This document shows, in pieces, positions 39,761-48,230 of a stretch of DNA of 64,000 nucleotides. Source of the stretch: Pelomonas lactea. GTDB lineage: Bacteria > Pseudomonadota > Gammaproteobacteria > Burkholderiales > Burkholderiaceae_C. The notes under the pieces are model-generated. The model ran no database searches. It was not told the origin of the DNA and was given only the letters and a program-made list of their open reading frames with translations. How positions within the stretch are numbered: position 1 is the stretch's first letter; the number at the start of each line of letters is the position of its first letter. Where the stretch lies: contig NZ_JBIGHX010000011.1 in the NCBI RefSeq assembly GCF_043555885.1, positions 1-64,000 on the forward strand, read 5' to 3'. The position numbers and the translations under genes are program-made.

Positions 39761-40177
39761 ATGCGCTTCCGCTCCCCCCATCGCGAGCCGCCGGAGATCA
39801 ACCTGATCCCGTTCATCGACGTGCTGCTGGTGATCCTGATCTTCCTGATGCTGTCGACGACGTATTCCAAGTTCACGGAACTGCAGATCACGCTGCCGTC
39901 GGCCGACGCCGAGAAGCTCAAGGACCGGCCGCAGGAAGTCATCGTCGGCATCGCCGCCGACGGCCGCTTCGTCATCAACAAGCAGGCCGTGGAAGGCCGC
40001 TCGGTGGACATCCTCGTCGGCGTGCTGCGCCAGGCGTCGGGTGGCAATGCCGAGGCGTCCGTCATCATCTCGGCCGACGCCGCCACACCCCACCAGGCCG
40101 TCATCAACGTGATGGATGCGGCGCGCCGCGTGGGCCTGAGCCGTGTCACCTTCGCCGCGCAGACTGACGCTCGCTGA
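39761..40177 (+). CDS. exbD: ExbD/TolR-family protein (first set)
   Basis: 138-residue partner of ExbB with a single N-terminal span. EINLIPFIDVLLVILIFLML includes the membrane aspartate needed for proton use. The periplasmic part includes ADAATPHQAVINVMDAARRV. It starts 17 bases after exbB. Its stop codon (TGA 40175-40177) overlaps the outer edge of the inverted-repeat element that separates it from lpxK. Confidence 0.93.
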   Translation: MRFRSPHREPPEINLIPFIDVLLVILIFLMLSTTYSKFTELQITLPSADAEKLKDRPQEVIVGIAADGRFVINKQAVEGRSVDILVGVLRQASGGNAEASVIISADAATPHQAVINVMDAARRVGLSRVTFAAQTDAR

Positions 40178-40445
40178 GAGCTTGCTTGTGCCCTGTTCAT
40201 GGCGCCCGCAAGGCTGCAAGGGGCCGCAATCTAGGCGCCCGCCGCAGGCCAGGCTGGCTGCCTGGCCAAGGCGGGCAACGACGAGTGCGGTCGCTTGCAG
40301 CCTTGCCCTCCGGGTTGCCTCGCAAAAGCAGCGTCTGCGGCGTTGCGAATCCTCGCCGGGCGACGAGCCCGGCTCCGGTTCGCGCCTTGCATCCACTGTT
40401 TTTGCGAGGCGACGGGTGCCATGAACAGGGCACAAGCAAGCTCTC
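40176..40445. repeat. 270-base element with 28-base perfect terminal inverted repeats
   Basis: The left end (40176-40203, starting GAGAGCTTGCTTGTGCCC) is the exact reverse complement of the right end (40418-40445). Between them are two nested foldback arms. Arm 1 is closed by GCAAGGCTGCAAG (40208-40220)/CTTGCAGCCTTGC (40294-40306), with inner GCCCGCC/GGCGGGC and GGCCAGGC/GCCTGGCC. Arm 2 is closed by GCCTCGCAAAAGCAG and CTGTTTTTGCGAGGC, with inner GCGAA/TTCGC and GCCGGGC/GCCCGGC. It contains no transposase. It looks like a MITE or other mobile non-coding repeat, or a large structured RNA. It abuts the exbD stop and includes the lpxK ATG. Confidence 0.85.
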
Positions 40446-41464
40446 GTCTGCAGCGCGAGTGGCTGACCGGTGGCCCGCTGTCCGCCACGCTGCTGCCGCT
40501 GAGCTGGCTCTATCGCGGCCTGCTCGCGCTGCGCACGCTGACCTACCGCCTGGGCCTCAGGCGCACCGAAACGCTGCCGGCGCCGGTCATCGTCGTCGGC
40601 AACTGGATCGTCGGCGGCGCCGGCAAGACGCCCACCACGCTCGCCCTGCTGAACCTGCTGAGCACCCGCGGGCTGAACGCCGGCGTCATCTCGCGCGGCT
40701 ATGGGCGCGACGGCGACGGCGTGCTTCTGGTCACGCGCGCGTCCACCGCACGCGAAGCGGGCGACGAGCCGCTGCTCATCCACCTGCGTGGCCGCGTGCC
40801 GGTGGCCGTGGGTCGCGACCGCGTGGCCGCCGCCCGCGCGCTGCTGGCGGCCCACCCTGAGCTGGACCTGCTCGTCAGCGACGACGGCCTGCAGCACTGG
40901 CGGCTGCCACGCGCCTTGAGTCTGCTGGTCTTCGACGAGCGCGGCCTGGGCAATGGCCGCCTGCTGCCGGCCGGGCCGCTGCGCCAGCCGCCCGCGGCGC
41001 TCACGGCAGATCAACTGGTCGTCTACAACGCGCCCGCCCCCAGCACCGCGCTGCCCGGCTTTGTCGCCCAGCGCCAACTGGCGGGCGCCGCGTCGCTGGC
41101 CGACTGGTGGGCCGGCCGGCCCGCCTCGATGGACACGTTGCTCGCGCTGCGGGGCCAACCCGGCCTTGTCGCCTGCGCCGGCCTCGCCCGGCCGCAGCGC
41201 TTCTTCGACATGCTGGCCGGCCTGGGCGTGGCTGCCGCACCGCTGCCGCTGCCGGACCACGCCGACTTCACCGCCCTGCCCTGGCCGGCCGACACGGCCG
41301 CCGTCGTGCTGACCGAGAAGGACGCCGTCAAGCTGCCGCCCGAACGCGTCGGCACGACGCCGGTCTGGGTCGTGACGCTAGACTTCTCGCCCGGCGCCGG
41401 CTTCGAGGCCGCGCTGGACGCCCAACTGCGCAACCTTTTCCCGTCCCGATGGATCAACGACTGA
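40421..41464 (+). CDS. lpxK: Tetraacyldisaccharide 4'-kinase
   Basis: Inner-membrane kinase that phosphorylates the 4' position of the lipid A precursor to give lipid IVA. The roughly 347-residue protein has the N-terminal membrane helix region PLSATLLPLSWLYRGLLALR, Walker A in VGGAGKTPTTLALL, RGYGRDGDGV, and VSDDGLQHWRL. The apparent start ATG 40421 and the first residues (MNRAQASS) come from the right end of the inverted-repeat element. The family-like part begins at SRLQREW. The GAGG at 40406-40409 is a poor ribosome site. The 3' end overlaps the next gene by 16 bases. Confidence 0.94.
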   Translation: MNRAQASSRLQREWLTGGPLSATLLPLSWLYRGLLALRTLTYRLGLRRTETLPAPVIVVGNWIVGGAGKTPTTLALLNLLSTRGLNAGVISRGYGRDGDGVLLVTRASTAREAGDEPLLIHLRGRVPVAVGRDRVAAARALLAAHPELDLLVSDDGLQHWRLPRALSLLVFDERGLGNGRLLPAGPLRQPPAALTADQLVVYNAPAPSTALPGFVAQRQLAGAASLADWWAGRPASMDTLLALRGQPGLVACAGLARPQRFFDMLAGLGVAAAPLPLPDHADFTALPWPADTAAVVLTEKDAVKLPPERVGTTPVWVVTLDFSPGAGFEAALDAQLRNLFPSRWIND

Positions 41465-41652
41465 TCGAAATGCTGGTGTGCCCGCTGTGCAAGGGGCCGC
41501 TGACGCTGCTGCGCGGTGATGAGCCCGCCCTCGCCTGCCGCGCCGACCGCCTGGCCTTCCCCATCCGCGACGGCATTCCGCTGATGCTGGAGAGCGAGGC
41601 CAGGCCCTGGGACCCGGACGCACCGACACCACCCGTCGTGCTCGCGCCGTGA
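41449..41652 (+). CDS. Trm112/YcaR family zinc-ribbon protein
   Basis: 67-residue small protein starting MDQRLIEMLVCPLCKGPLTL, with CPLC and a later ACRADRLAFPIRDGIPLML, as in the YcaR/Trm112-like family regularly encoded between lpxK and kdsB. One of the usual four cysteines is replaced (only three Cys are seen). Eukaryotic Trm112 activates methyltransferases; the bacterial role is not established. The start lies 16 bases inside lpxK and the stop overlaps the kdsB GTG start. Confidence 0.88.
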   Translation: MDQRLIEMLVCPLCKGPLTLLRGDEPALACRADRLAFPIRDGIPLMLESEARPWDPDAPTPPVVLAP

Positions 41653-42386
41653 GCTACACGGTCATCATCCCGGCGCGCCTGGCGTCCACCCGCCTGCCGA
41701 ACAAGCCGCTGGCCGACATCGGCGGGCTGCCCATGATCGTGCGCGTCGCCCGGCGCGCTGCCCTGTCGGCCGCGAGCCAGGTCGTCGTCGCGACCGATGC
41801 CCACGAGGTGGCCACCGCCTGCGCCGCCCACGGCGTGCGGGCGTTGATGACGCGCGCCGACCACCTCTCCGGGAGCGACCGCCTCGCCGAGGCCGTCGAG
41901 CTGCTGGACCTGGCCGACGATGCCGCCGTCGTCAACGTGCAGGGCGACGAACCGCTGATCTCGCCAGCCATGATCGACGCCTGCGCCGCCACGCTGGCCG
42001 CGCAGCCCGACTGCGTGGTCGCCACCGTCGCGCATGCGCTGACCGAGCCTTCCGAGTTTGCGAACCCCAACGTCGTCAAGCTCGTCACCGACCGGGCTGG
42101 CCGCGCGCTGTACTTCTCGCGCGCGCCCATCGCCTGGTGGCGCGACGGTGCGGGCCAGCCCAACCAGGCGCTGCGACACGTGGGCATGTACGCCTACCGC
42201 GCCGGCTTCCTGAGGCGCTTCCCCACGCTGGCCGTCAGCCCGCTGGAGCAGATCGAGTCGCTGGAGCAGCTGCGCGTGCTGTGGCACGGCGAGCGCATTG
42301 CCGTGCATGTCAGCGCCGAACAGCCCGGCCCGGGCGTCGACACCCCCGAAGACCTGGAGCGCGTGCGGCGGCTGATCACGGGTTGA
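41649..42386 (+). CDS. kdsB: 3-deoxy-manno-octulosonate cytidylyltransferase
   Basis: CMP-KDO synthetase, activating KDO for addition to lipid A. The 245-residue protein opens SYTVIIPARLASTRLPNKPL, the nucleotide-binding signature, and has VVVATDAHEVATA, VVNVQGDEPLISP, ALYFSRAPIAWW and RHVGMYAYRAGFL. The start is GTG 41649, overlapping the Trm112-like gene by 4 bases. Together with lpxK it makes this a lipopolysaccharide-core operon. Confidence 0.96.
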   Translation: MSYTVIIPARLASTRLPNKPLADIGGLPMIVRVARRAALSAASQVVVATDAHEVATACAAHGVRALMTRADHLSGSDRLAEAVELLDLADDAAVVNVQGDEPLISPAMIDACAATLAAQPDCVVATVAHALTEPSEFANPNVVKLVTDRAGRALYFSRAPIAWWRDGAGQPNQALRHVGMYAYRAGFLRRFPTLAVSPLEQIESLEQLRVLWHGERIAVHVSAEQPGPGVDTPEDLERVRRLITG

Positions 42387-42430
42387 GTGACGCCTGGCAC
42401 GTCAGCCCCCCGAAAGCCCACATGCGATAC

Positions 42431-42459
42431 TTGACCGCTGATCGAGGCGGGGTTTTTTA
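42431..42459 (+). promoter_or_regulatory. Possible promoter of adk
   Basis: TTGACC (42431-42436), 17-base spacer, TTTTTA (42454-42459). It is followed by an adk ribosome site AACGAGGAG before ATG 42486. Confidence 0.35.
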
Positions 42460-42485
42460 ACGACCCCGACACAACGAGGAGACCC

Positions 42486-43142
42486 ATGCGACTGATCCTT
42501 CTGGGCGCGCCCGGCGCCGGCAAAGGCACCCAAGCTGCCTTCATCTGCAAGCAATTCGGCATTCCGCAGATCTCCACCGGTGACATGCTCCGCGCCGCCG
42601 TGAAGGCCGGCACGCCGCTGGGCCAGCAGGCTGATGCCGTCATGAAGTCGGGCGGCCTGGTCAGCGACGACCTCATCATCGCGCTGGTCAAGGAACGCAT
42701 CGCCCAGCCCGACTGTGCGGGCGGCTTCCTGTTCGACGGCTTCCCTCGCACCATCCCGCAGGCCGACGCGATGAAGGCCGCCGGCGTGAAGCTGGACTAC
42801 GTGCTCGAGATCGATGTGCCGTTCGACGCCATCATCGAACGCATGAGCGGCCGCCGCTCGCACCCGGCTTCGGGCCGCACCTATCACGTCAAGTTCAACC
42901 CACCCAAGGTCGAAGGCAAGGACGACGAGACGGGCGAGGACCTGGTGCAGCGCCCGGACGACGAGGAAGCCACGGTCAAGAAGCGCCTGGACGTCTATTC
43001 CGCGCAGACCCGCCCGCTGGTGGACTACTACTCGCAATGGGCCGCCACCGGCGACGCCAGCGCGCCCAAGTACCGCCGCATCGCCGGCATCGGCTCGGTC
43101 GACGAGATCACGCGCAACGCGCTGGCCGCCCTGAGCAGCTGA
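42486..43142 (+). CDS. adk: Adenylate kinase
   Basis: Interconverts AMP and ATP with two ADP. The 218-residue long-form enzyme has the P-loop GAPGAGKGTQA, the AMP-binding QISTGDMLRAAV and GFLFDGFPRTIPQA, and a long LID domain (RRSHPASGRTYHVKFNPPKV) without the four zinc cysteines. GAGGAG lies just before the start. It is followed by a strong terminator, ending the exbB-to-adk run. Confidence 0.98.
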   Translation: MRLILLGAPGAGKGTQAAFICKQFGIPQISTGDMLRAAVKAGTPLGQQADAVMKSGGLVSDDLIIALVKERIAQPDCAGGFLFDGFPRTIPQADAMKAAGVKLDYVLEIDVPFDAIIERMSGRRSHPASGRTYHVKFNPPKVEGKDDETGEDLVQRPDDEEATVKKRLDVYSAQTRPLVDYYSQWAATGDASAPKYRRIAGIGSVDEITRNALAALSS

Positions 43143-43160
43143 AGTTCAAAGCTCCCATGG

Positions 43161-43193
43161 AAAGCCGCGGCGCCCACAGCCCGCGGCTTTTTT
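43161..43193 (+). terminator. Terminator after adk
   Basis: AAAGCCGCGG (43161-43170) and CCGCGGCTTT (43181-43190), loop CGCCCACAGC, then further T (six T in total). Confidence 0.93.
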
Positions 43194-43204
43194 GTGCCTG
43201 ACAA

Positions 43205-43220
43205 TTGACGTTCACGTCAA
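43205..43220. promoter_or_regulatory. Palindromic operator upstream of the SDR gene
   Basis: TTGACGT-TC-ACGTCAA, perfect 7-base arms with a 2-base spacer, 22 bases before the SDR start codon. It resembles the MerR-family LiuR sites known for branched-chain amino acid and fatty acid degradation genes; that identification is from memory of the motif and unverified. Confidence 0.5.
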
Positions 43221-43242
43221 TCAAACCCAGGAGATCCTCATC

Positions 43243-44001
<759 letters not shown>

Positions 44002-44025
44002 AGCCAGGCACCGCGTACCCATGAA

Positions 44026-44047
44026 AAAAGGCCCCGCGGGGCCTTTT
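44026..44047. terminator. Bidirectional terminator between SDR and TPR-like gene
   Basis: AAAAGGCCCC (44026-44035) and GGGGCCTTTT (44038-44047) around GC. It lies between convergent genes. Confidence 0.9.
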
Positions 44048-44070
44048 CATTTTGCTGAAGCAGCGGCGCC

Positions 44071-45333
44071 TTACTTCTTGGCGCTGCGCGACTGCACCTG
44101 CCACAGGCGGGCCAGCTCGCCGGAGCCGTCCGTGCCCTTGACGCCGCGCCAGGCAGCCTGCGCCTTGGACGTCTCGCCAGCGGTGTACAGCGCCAGGCCC
44201 TGGTAGAACTTGGTGTCGTCGGCGCGCGTGAAGTTGTCCTTGGCAATGCCGGCCTCGACCAGCTTCAGGCCGCCGGCCTTGTCACCGGCGAACACGCGCG
44301 ACAGGCCCAGCTTGACCAGCTCGTCGCCCGTCTTGGAGTCGCTTGCGGCCTTCTCGGCCGCGGCAGCACCCGCCTTGGCTTCGTTGGACTTCTTGACCAT
44401 CAAGTCCAGCAGGCGCTTGTGGCGAGCACCTTCAGCGCCCTGGCCCAGGATGTTGGCAGCCAGGCCCTGCTCGACAACCTTCTTGCCTTCGTCGGGGTAG
44501 CCGGCCTGCGCAGCCAGCTGCGCCATTTCCATGTAGTCGTCCGCGGTGCGCAGGTTGCCCGTGGCCAGTTGCAGGCGATAGACATCCAGCGCGAAACGCG
44601 CCGCGAAGCCCTTCTTGCCCTGCAGGCCACCCAGCACCTGGGCCCACAGTTCCTTGCGCGGATAGTGGTTCAGCAGGCGCTCGACGGCGTAGGACTCGGT
44701 CGCCGCATCGCCCTTCTTCTGGGCGGCGTACAGCAGGATGTTGAGCTTGTCCTGCGTCGGCGCACGGCCGGCCTTCTCGTCGGCCTGGATCTCGGCCAGC
44801 GTGTCCTTCAGCACAGCGGTCATGTCGCCCGACTTGAACTGCGCCTGCTGCTGCATCTGCTTGACCGCGGGGCTGTTGCCACCGGCTGCGAAATACTTGT
44901 TGGCCCACTCCAGCGCCTTGGGCGCGTTGTTGGCGCGCAGGTAGGTGCCGGCGATGGCTTCCATGTACTGCAGCTGCTGCGGGCCGCCCAGCTTGGCCTT
45001 CAGCACGTCGAACGAACGGGCCATCGTGTCCGCGTCACTGGCGCCCATCGCAGCCGAGAAGCGCAGGCCTTCGATCGCGAAGTTCTCGCCCGGCGTGCGG
45101 TTGGCCACGGCTTCGGCGTCGCGGATCTTGGCGAGCGCTTCCTTGTGCTTGCCGGCCTTGTACAGCTTGCTCGCCTCGTTCAGCGGCGTGCCCACTTCCT
45201 TGCGCACGGTTTCCTGAGCAGCGGCCTGGCTGAAGCCGAACTCGGCACCGGGCGCGCCATTCAGGGACAGGGCCAGCACGCCAACAGCGACGGCCACCAC
45301 GGTTTTCAAAGTCTTCAACTTGCTCTCCTGCAA
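44071..45333 (-). CDS. Periplasmic TPR-like protein of the TonB operon
   Basis: 420-residue exported protein with a signal peptide (LKTVVAVAVGVLALSLNGAP). The rest is mainly helical, with TPR-like pairs such as NEASKLYKAGKHKEALAKIR, YLRANNAPKALEWANKYFAA, and FYQGLALYTAGETSKAQAAW. It ends the tonB-exbB-exbD-exbD operon. A TPR-like periplasmic partner next to a TonB/two-ExbD set recalls the TonB2-associated TtpC-type systems, but homology was not tested. It may help TonB couple to outer-membrane receptors. Confidence 0.8.
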   Translation of the reverse strand: MQESKLKTLKTVVAVAVGVLALSLNGAPGAEFGFSQAAAQETVRKEVGTPLNEASKLYKAGKHKEALAKIRDAEAVANRTPGENFAIEGLRFSAAMGASDADTMARSFDVLKAKLGGPQQLQYMEAIAGTYLRANNAPKALEWANKYFAAGGNSPAVKQMQQQAQFKSGDMTAVLKDTLAEIQADEKAGRAPTQDKLNILLYAAQKKGDAATESYAVERLLNHYPRKELWAQVLGGLQGKKGFAARFALDVYRLQLATGNLRTADDYMEMAQLAAQAGYPDEGKKVVEQGLAANILGQGAEGARHKRLLDLMVKKSNEAKAGAAAAEKAASDSKTGDELVKLGLSRVFAGDKAGGLKLVEAGIAKDNFTRADDTKFYQGLALYTAGETSKAQAAWRGVKGTDGSGELARLWQVQSRSAKK

Positions 45334-45400
45334 AGCAAAAACGCGCCGCCCTTTCGGGCAGCGCGCTCAAAGTATCAGCGTCAGCTGGCCCGAGCCCACG

Positions 45401-45838
45401 TCACTTGACGTATTGCTCGTTACCAACCATGCCCATCTTCTTGACGTTGTTGCGCTGGGCCGAGGCCATCACCGCAGCCACCACGCCGTAATCCACCAGC
45501 TTGTTCGGCTTGATGTGGATTTCGGGTTGCGCGCTGATCGGCATCGCACCAACTTCCTGCATCTTCGCGTTGACGGCGTCGAGGTTACCCAGCGCGTTTT
45601 CGTCCCAGTAGACGGTGCCGTCGAAGTCGATCATGACCGTGTGCACCGTCGGCTCCTCCGTCGGAGGATTCGGACTCGGCGGCGGCATGTCGAGGTTGAC
45701 CGTGTGCAGCTGGATAGGGATGGTGATGATGAGCATCACCAGCAGCACCAGCATCACGTCAATCAGGGGCGTCGTGTTGACGTCCATCATGACTTCGGGT
45801 TCACCACTCCCCGACGAACTTCCTACATTCATTCCCAT
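45401..45838 (-). CDS. exbD: ExbD/TolR-family protein (second set, copy 2)
   Basis: 145-residue ExbD with the membrane span and proton-path aspartate in VNTTPLIDVMLVLLVMLIIT. It shares the opening MGMNVGSSSG with the gene upstream, showing a tandem duplication, but then diverges (PPPSPNPPTEEPTVHTVMID). The periplasmic part includes NKLVDYGVVAAVMASAQRN. It lies 15 bases after the first exbD copy. Confidence 0.93.
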   Translation of the reverse strand: MGMNVGSSSGSGEPEVMMDVNTTPLIDVMLVLLVMLIITIPIQLHTVNLDMPPPSPNPPTEEPTVHTVMIDFDGTVYWDENALGNLDAVNAKMQEVGAMPISAQPEIHIKPNKLVDYGVVAAVMASAQRNNVKKMGMVGNEQYVK

Positions 45839-45853
45839 GCTTGACTCCTGGGA

Positions 45854-46282
45854 TCAGCCGCCGCGAGCCGGGGGCTCGGTGACGAAGTTGATCTTCATGA
45901 TGCCGGCACGCTGGCAGGCGAAGATCACGCGACCGACCGACTCGTAGCGGGACTTGTCGTCGCCGCGGATGTGCACCTCGGGCTGCGGGTTCTTGACCGA
46001 TTCCTTGCCGAGGCGCTTCACGAGCTCCTCCATGTCGGGAATCAGCTTGGTACCCCAATAGACGTCGCCGTCCTTGCTGACCGAGATTTCGATGTTTTCC
46101 GGCTTGGTTTCGCGAATGACGTTGGTTTCCTTGGGGAGGTTCACCGCGATCGATTGCGTCACCACCGGCACGGTGATGAGGAAGATGATCAACAACACCA
46201 ACATCACGTCCACGAGGGGCGTGGTGTTGATGGAAGAGACCACATCTTCATCGCCGGAAGAGGATCCGACGTTCATGCCCAT
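45854..46282 (-). CDS. exbD: ExbD/TolR-family protein (second set, copy 1)
   Basis: 142-residue ExbD, with INTTPLVDVMLVLLIIFLIT containing the essential aspartate, and periplasmic RGDDKSRYESVGRVIFACQR. Together with the following copy it gives a heterologous ExbD pair for one ExbB, an arrangement common in Xanthomonas-type TonB operons. It lies 34 bases after exbB. Confidence 0.94.
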   Translation of the reverse strand: MGMNVGSSSGDEDVVSSINTTPLVDVMLVLLIIFLITVPVVTQSIAVNLPKETNVIRETKPENIEISVSKDGDVYWGTKLIPDMEELVKRLGKESVKNPQPEVHIRGDDKSRYESVGRVIFACQRAGIMKINFVTEPPARGG

Positions 46283-46316
46283 GGCATTGGCTCCTGGATG
46301 AGCTTCAGCTCAGGGA

Positions 46317-47147
46317 TTAGCGCTTGGCGACGGCGCGGTTGCCCATCAGCACGCCGTGCAGGTCGCCGGCGAAGGAACGGACCTGGCTCATCACGGCCTT
46401 GTTGCGGTTGACCAGCCAGTTGTAGCCCAGCACGGCCGGCACGGCGACGAACAGGCCGATGGCGGTCATGATCAGCGCGGCGCCCACGGGGCCGGCAACC
46501 TTGTCGATCGAAGCCTGGCCGGCCAGACCGATGGCGGTCAGCGCGTTCAGAATGCCCCACACGGTGCCGAACAGGCCGATGAAGGGAGCGGTCGAACCCA
46601 CGGTCGCCAGGAAGCCCAGGCCGGCGGAGATCTTGGTGTTGACGTCGGCGACGGCGCGGTCGACGTTCATCGTGACCCAGCTGCTGTGGTCGATGTTCTC
46701 GGTCAGGGCGCCTTCATGGTGCTCCGAAGCCTCGATGGCCGTGGAGGCGATGTAGCGGAAGGCGCTTTCTTCCTTCAGGCCCTTCAGGCCATCGGCCAGG
46801 CTGGCCTTCTTGAAGAAGGTGGCGCGGACTTCCTTGGCTTCGGAACCGAGCTTGGCGGTGTCCCACAGGCGGACGACCAGGATGTACCACGAGCCCATGG
46901 ACATGATGCCCAGCAGCACCAGCACGGCCTGGTCAACGACGTTGCCGTGGGCAATGATGTTCGACAGAGCGTAGGGGTTCTCGGCCGGCTTGGAAGCGGC
47001 GGGAGCGGGAGCGGGGGCGGCGGCAGCGTCGACTGCAGCGGCCGAGGCGGCGTCGGCCGGCTTCTGATCTTGCGCGTGGACGGGCGAAGAGGCCAGGGTC
47101 GCGGCCATGGCGATGGCGGCCAGGAAGCCGGTGATGCGAGAAATCAT
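46317..47147 (-). CDS. exbB: ExbB/MotA/TolQ-family proton channel protein (second set)
   Basis: 276-residue long-form ExbB with a cleavable-looking N-terminal segment (ITGFLAAIAMAATLASSPVHA) and an alanine/proline-rich stretch before the first channel helix. Core: VVDQAVLVLLGIMSMGSWYI, GLGFLATVGSTAPFIGLFGT, VWGILNALTAIGLAGQAS and LIMTAIGLFVAVPAVLGYN. AGGAGTTGACTCC precedes ATG 47147. The N-terminal extension is typical of ExbB paired with a TonB gene, in contrast to the short ExbB at 39126. Confidence 0.94.
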   Translation of the reverse strand: MISRITGFLAAIAMAATLASSPVHAQDQKPADAASAAAVDAAAAPAPAPAASKPAENPYALSNIIAHGNVVDQAVLVLLGIMSMGSWYILVVRLWDTAKLGSEAKEVRATFFKKASLADGLKGLKEESAFRYIASTAIEASEHHEGALTENIDHSSWVTMNVDRAVADVNTKISAGLGFLATVGSTAPFIGLFGTVWGILNALTAIGLAGQASIDKVAGPVGAALIMTAIGLFVAVPAVLGYNWLVNRNKAVMSQVRSFAGDLHGVLMGNRAVAKR

Positions 47148-47224
47148 GGAGTCAACTCCTAGGGAAAGATTCTGGTTTGATACGTTCTGGATGCACCCCT
47201 GCGGGGCGCGTCGGTCAAGACGGC

Positions 47225-47869
47225 TTAGTCGATCTTGAACTGGAACTCTTGTTCGAAGACGTGGTCGCCCGGGCACTCATAGGTTTCCTGCAAGTGCTGG
47301 ACGATGGCCTGCGTCAGCGTGCGTTGGGCCTTGCGGTCCACGCCACCGCGAAGCGCGGTGATCTCGACACCGGTCACGCGACCCGCCTTGACGGTTGCAA
47401 CGGCCTTGTAGAGCGCTTCACCGCTCCAGTTGACCGCGGGCGCTTCGAGCTTGCCCATCTTGGTGCAGACCATGCCGGCCGTGATCTTGGTCGGCTTGGG
47501 CGCAGCGGGCGGCGCGGCGGGAGCCGGCGCTGGCTGCGGACGCACCTCGGCAACAGCCGGCGGCGCGACCTGTGTCGACTGCATCGGCGGGGCCGGCGGT
47601 GCCGGTGCGGTCACCTGGAACTCAGGCGGCGGCACGAAAGGCGGCGGGGGGGCCTTGAGATCCGGCGGCGGCGGCACCACTTTTTCGGGCGGCGGCGGCG
47701 GCTTGACCTTTTCCTCGATGACCTTCACGTCGATCGGGCCGGTGACCTTCTTGACGATATCGCGAGCCAGGCCGCTGGCAAGCGCGTAGATGGCCACGAC
47801 GTGGATCAGGACCACGATGCCGAAGCCCGTGAACCGGGACGCGCCCTGCTTCTCCTGCGCAAAATTCAT
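47225..47869 (-). CDS. tonB: Energy transducer TonB
   Basis: 214-residue TonB: one N-terminal span (FTGFGIVVLIHVVAIYALAS with the conserved membrane histidine), a proline-rich periplasmic linker (VKPPPPPEKVVPPPPDLKAP onward) and a C-terminal domain (GEALYKAVATVKAGRVTGVE, RRTLTQAIVQ-like RTLTQAIVQHLQETYECPGD). It transmits ExbBD energy to outer-membrane receptors, here most likely including the receptor encoded next door. The start ATG 47869 has AAGGAG before it. First gene of the tonB-exbB-exbD-exbD-TPR operon. Confidence 0.93.
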   Translation of the reverse strand: MNFAQEKQGASRFTGFGIVVLIHVVAIYALASGLARDIVKKVTGPIDVKVIEEKVKPPPPPEKVVPPPPDLKAPPPPFVPPPEFQVTAPAPPAPPMQSTQVAPPAVAEVRPQPAPAPAAPPAAPKPTKITAGMVCTKMGKLEAPAVNWSGEALYKAVATVKAGRVTGVEITALRGGVDRKAQRTLTQAIVQHLQETYECPGDHVFEQEFQFKID

Positions 47870-48069
47870 GCGCGCTCCTTCTTGCAACTACAAATCACAG
47901 TCGATGACTTCTTTCAGGAATGCGGCCACTGTGGAACGGCGGAAGTTGCACTCCACCGTCTACGAGGTCCCGAAGGGCGTGCATTCTAGATCGCGGAGAG
48001 AGCGCTCCCGCCTCGTTGAAAACACGCAGTTGGCCGGGGATGCAAGCTTTCTTTACACCTGTTCTGGCC

Positions 48070-48102
48070 AAAAAAAACGCCCGGTGGCTTGAGCCGTCGG
48101 GC
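48070..48102 (-). terminator. Second terminator between the receptor gene and tonB
   Basis: GCCCG/CGGGC (48079-48083, 48098-48102) and GGCT/AGCC (48086-48089, 48092-48095), separated by a GT/GT internal loop. On the minus strand it is followed by eight T. It lies 220 bases beyond the receptor's own terminator, so it must end another transcript. Confidence 0.7.
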
Positions 48103-48230
48103 ACGCGTTTCTTCGCCACGAACAAGATGCGGAAAAACCACACCTCACGGCCAAACTTGGCCATGTCGTCATCTTAGCCCTGCGCTCCGCCCCTCCTCTT
48201 GGGGCTAACCCGGACAGGCTGAAACAGGCT
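48070..48230 (-). ncRNA. Candidate small RNA upstream of tonB
   Basis: The 535-base gap 47870-48404 holds no convincing gene. A strong terminator at 48070-48102 has no annotated gene feeding it. Upstream on the same strand are a GGCC-AAGTTT-GGCC hairpin (48149-48162) and a GCCCC/GGGGC hairpin (48185-48206). A small RNA of roughly 100-160 bases ending at the T run would explain this. The 5' end is a guess; I found no clear promoter. The remainder (47870-48069) is presumably the tonB leader and promoter. Confidence 0.25.

Noticed and set aside
40197..40439. 80-codon minus-strand frame within the inverted-repeat element
   Set aside because: The reading frame is a by-product of the foldback repeat; low-complexity Arg/Pro/Ala content and no ribosome site.
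47895..48164. 89-codon minus-strand frame in the receptor-tonB gap
   Set aside because: It runs through a strong terminator with eight T, has no ribosome site and no recognisable family; a small RNA or leader is more likely.
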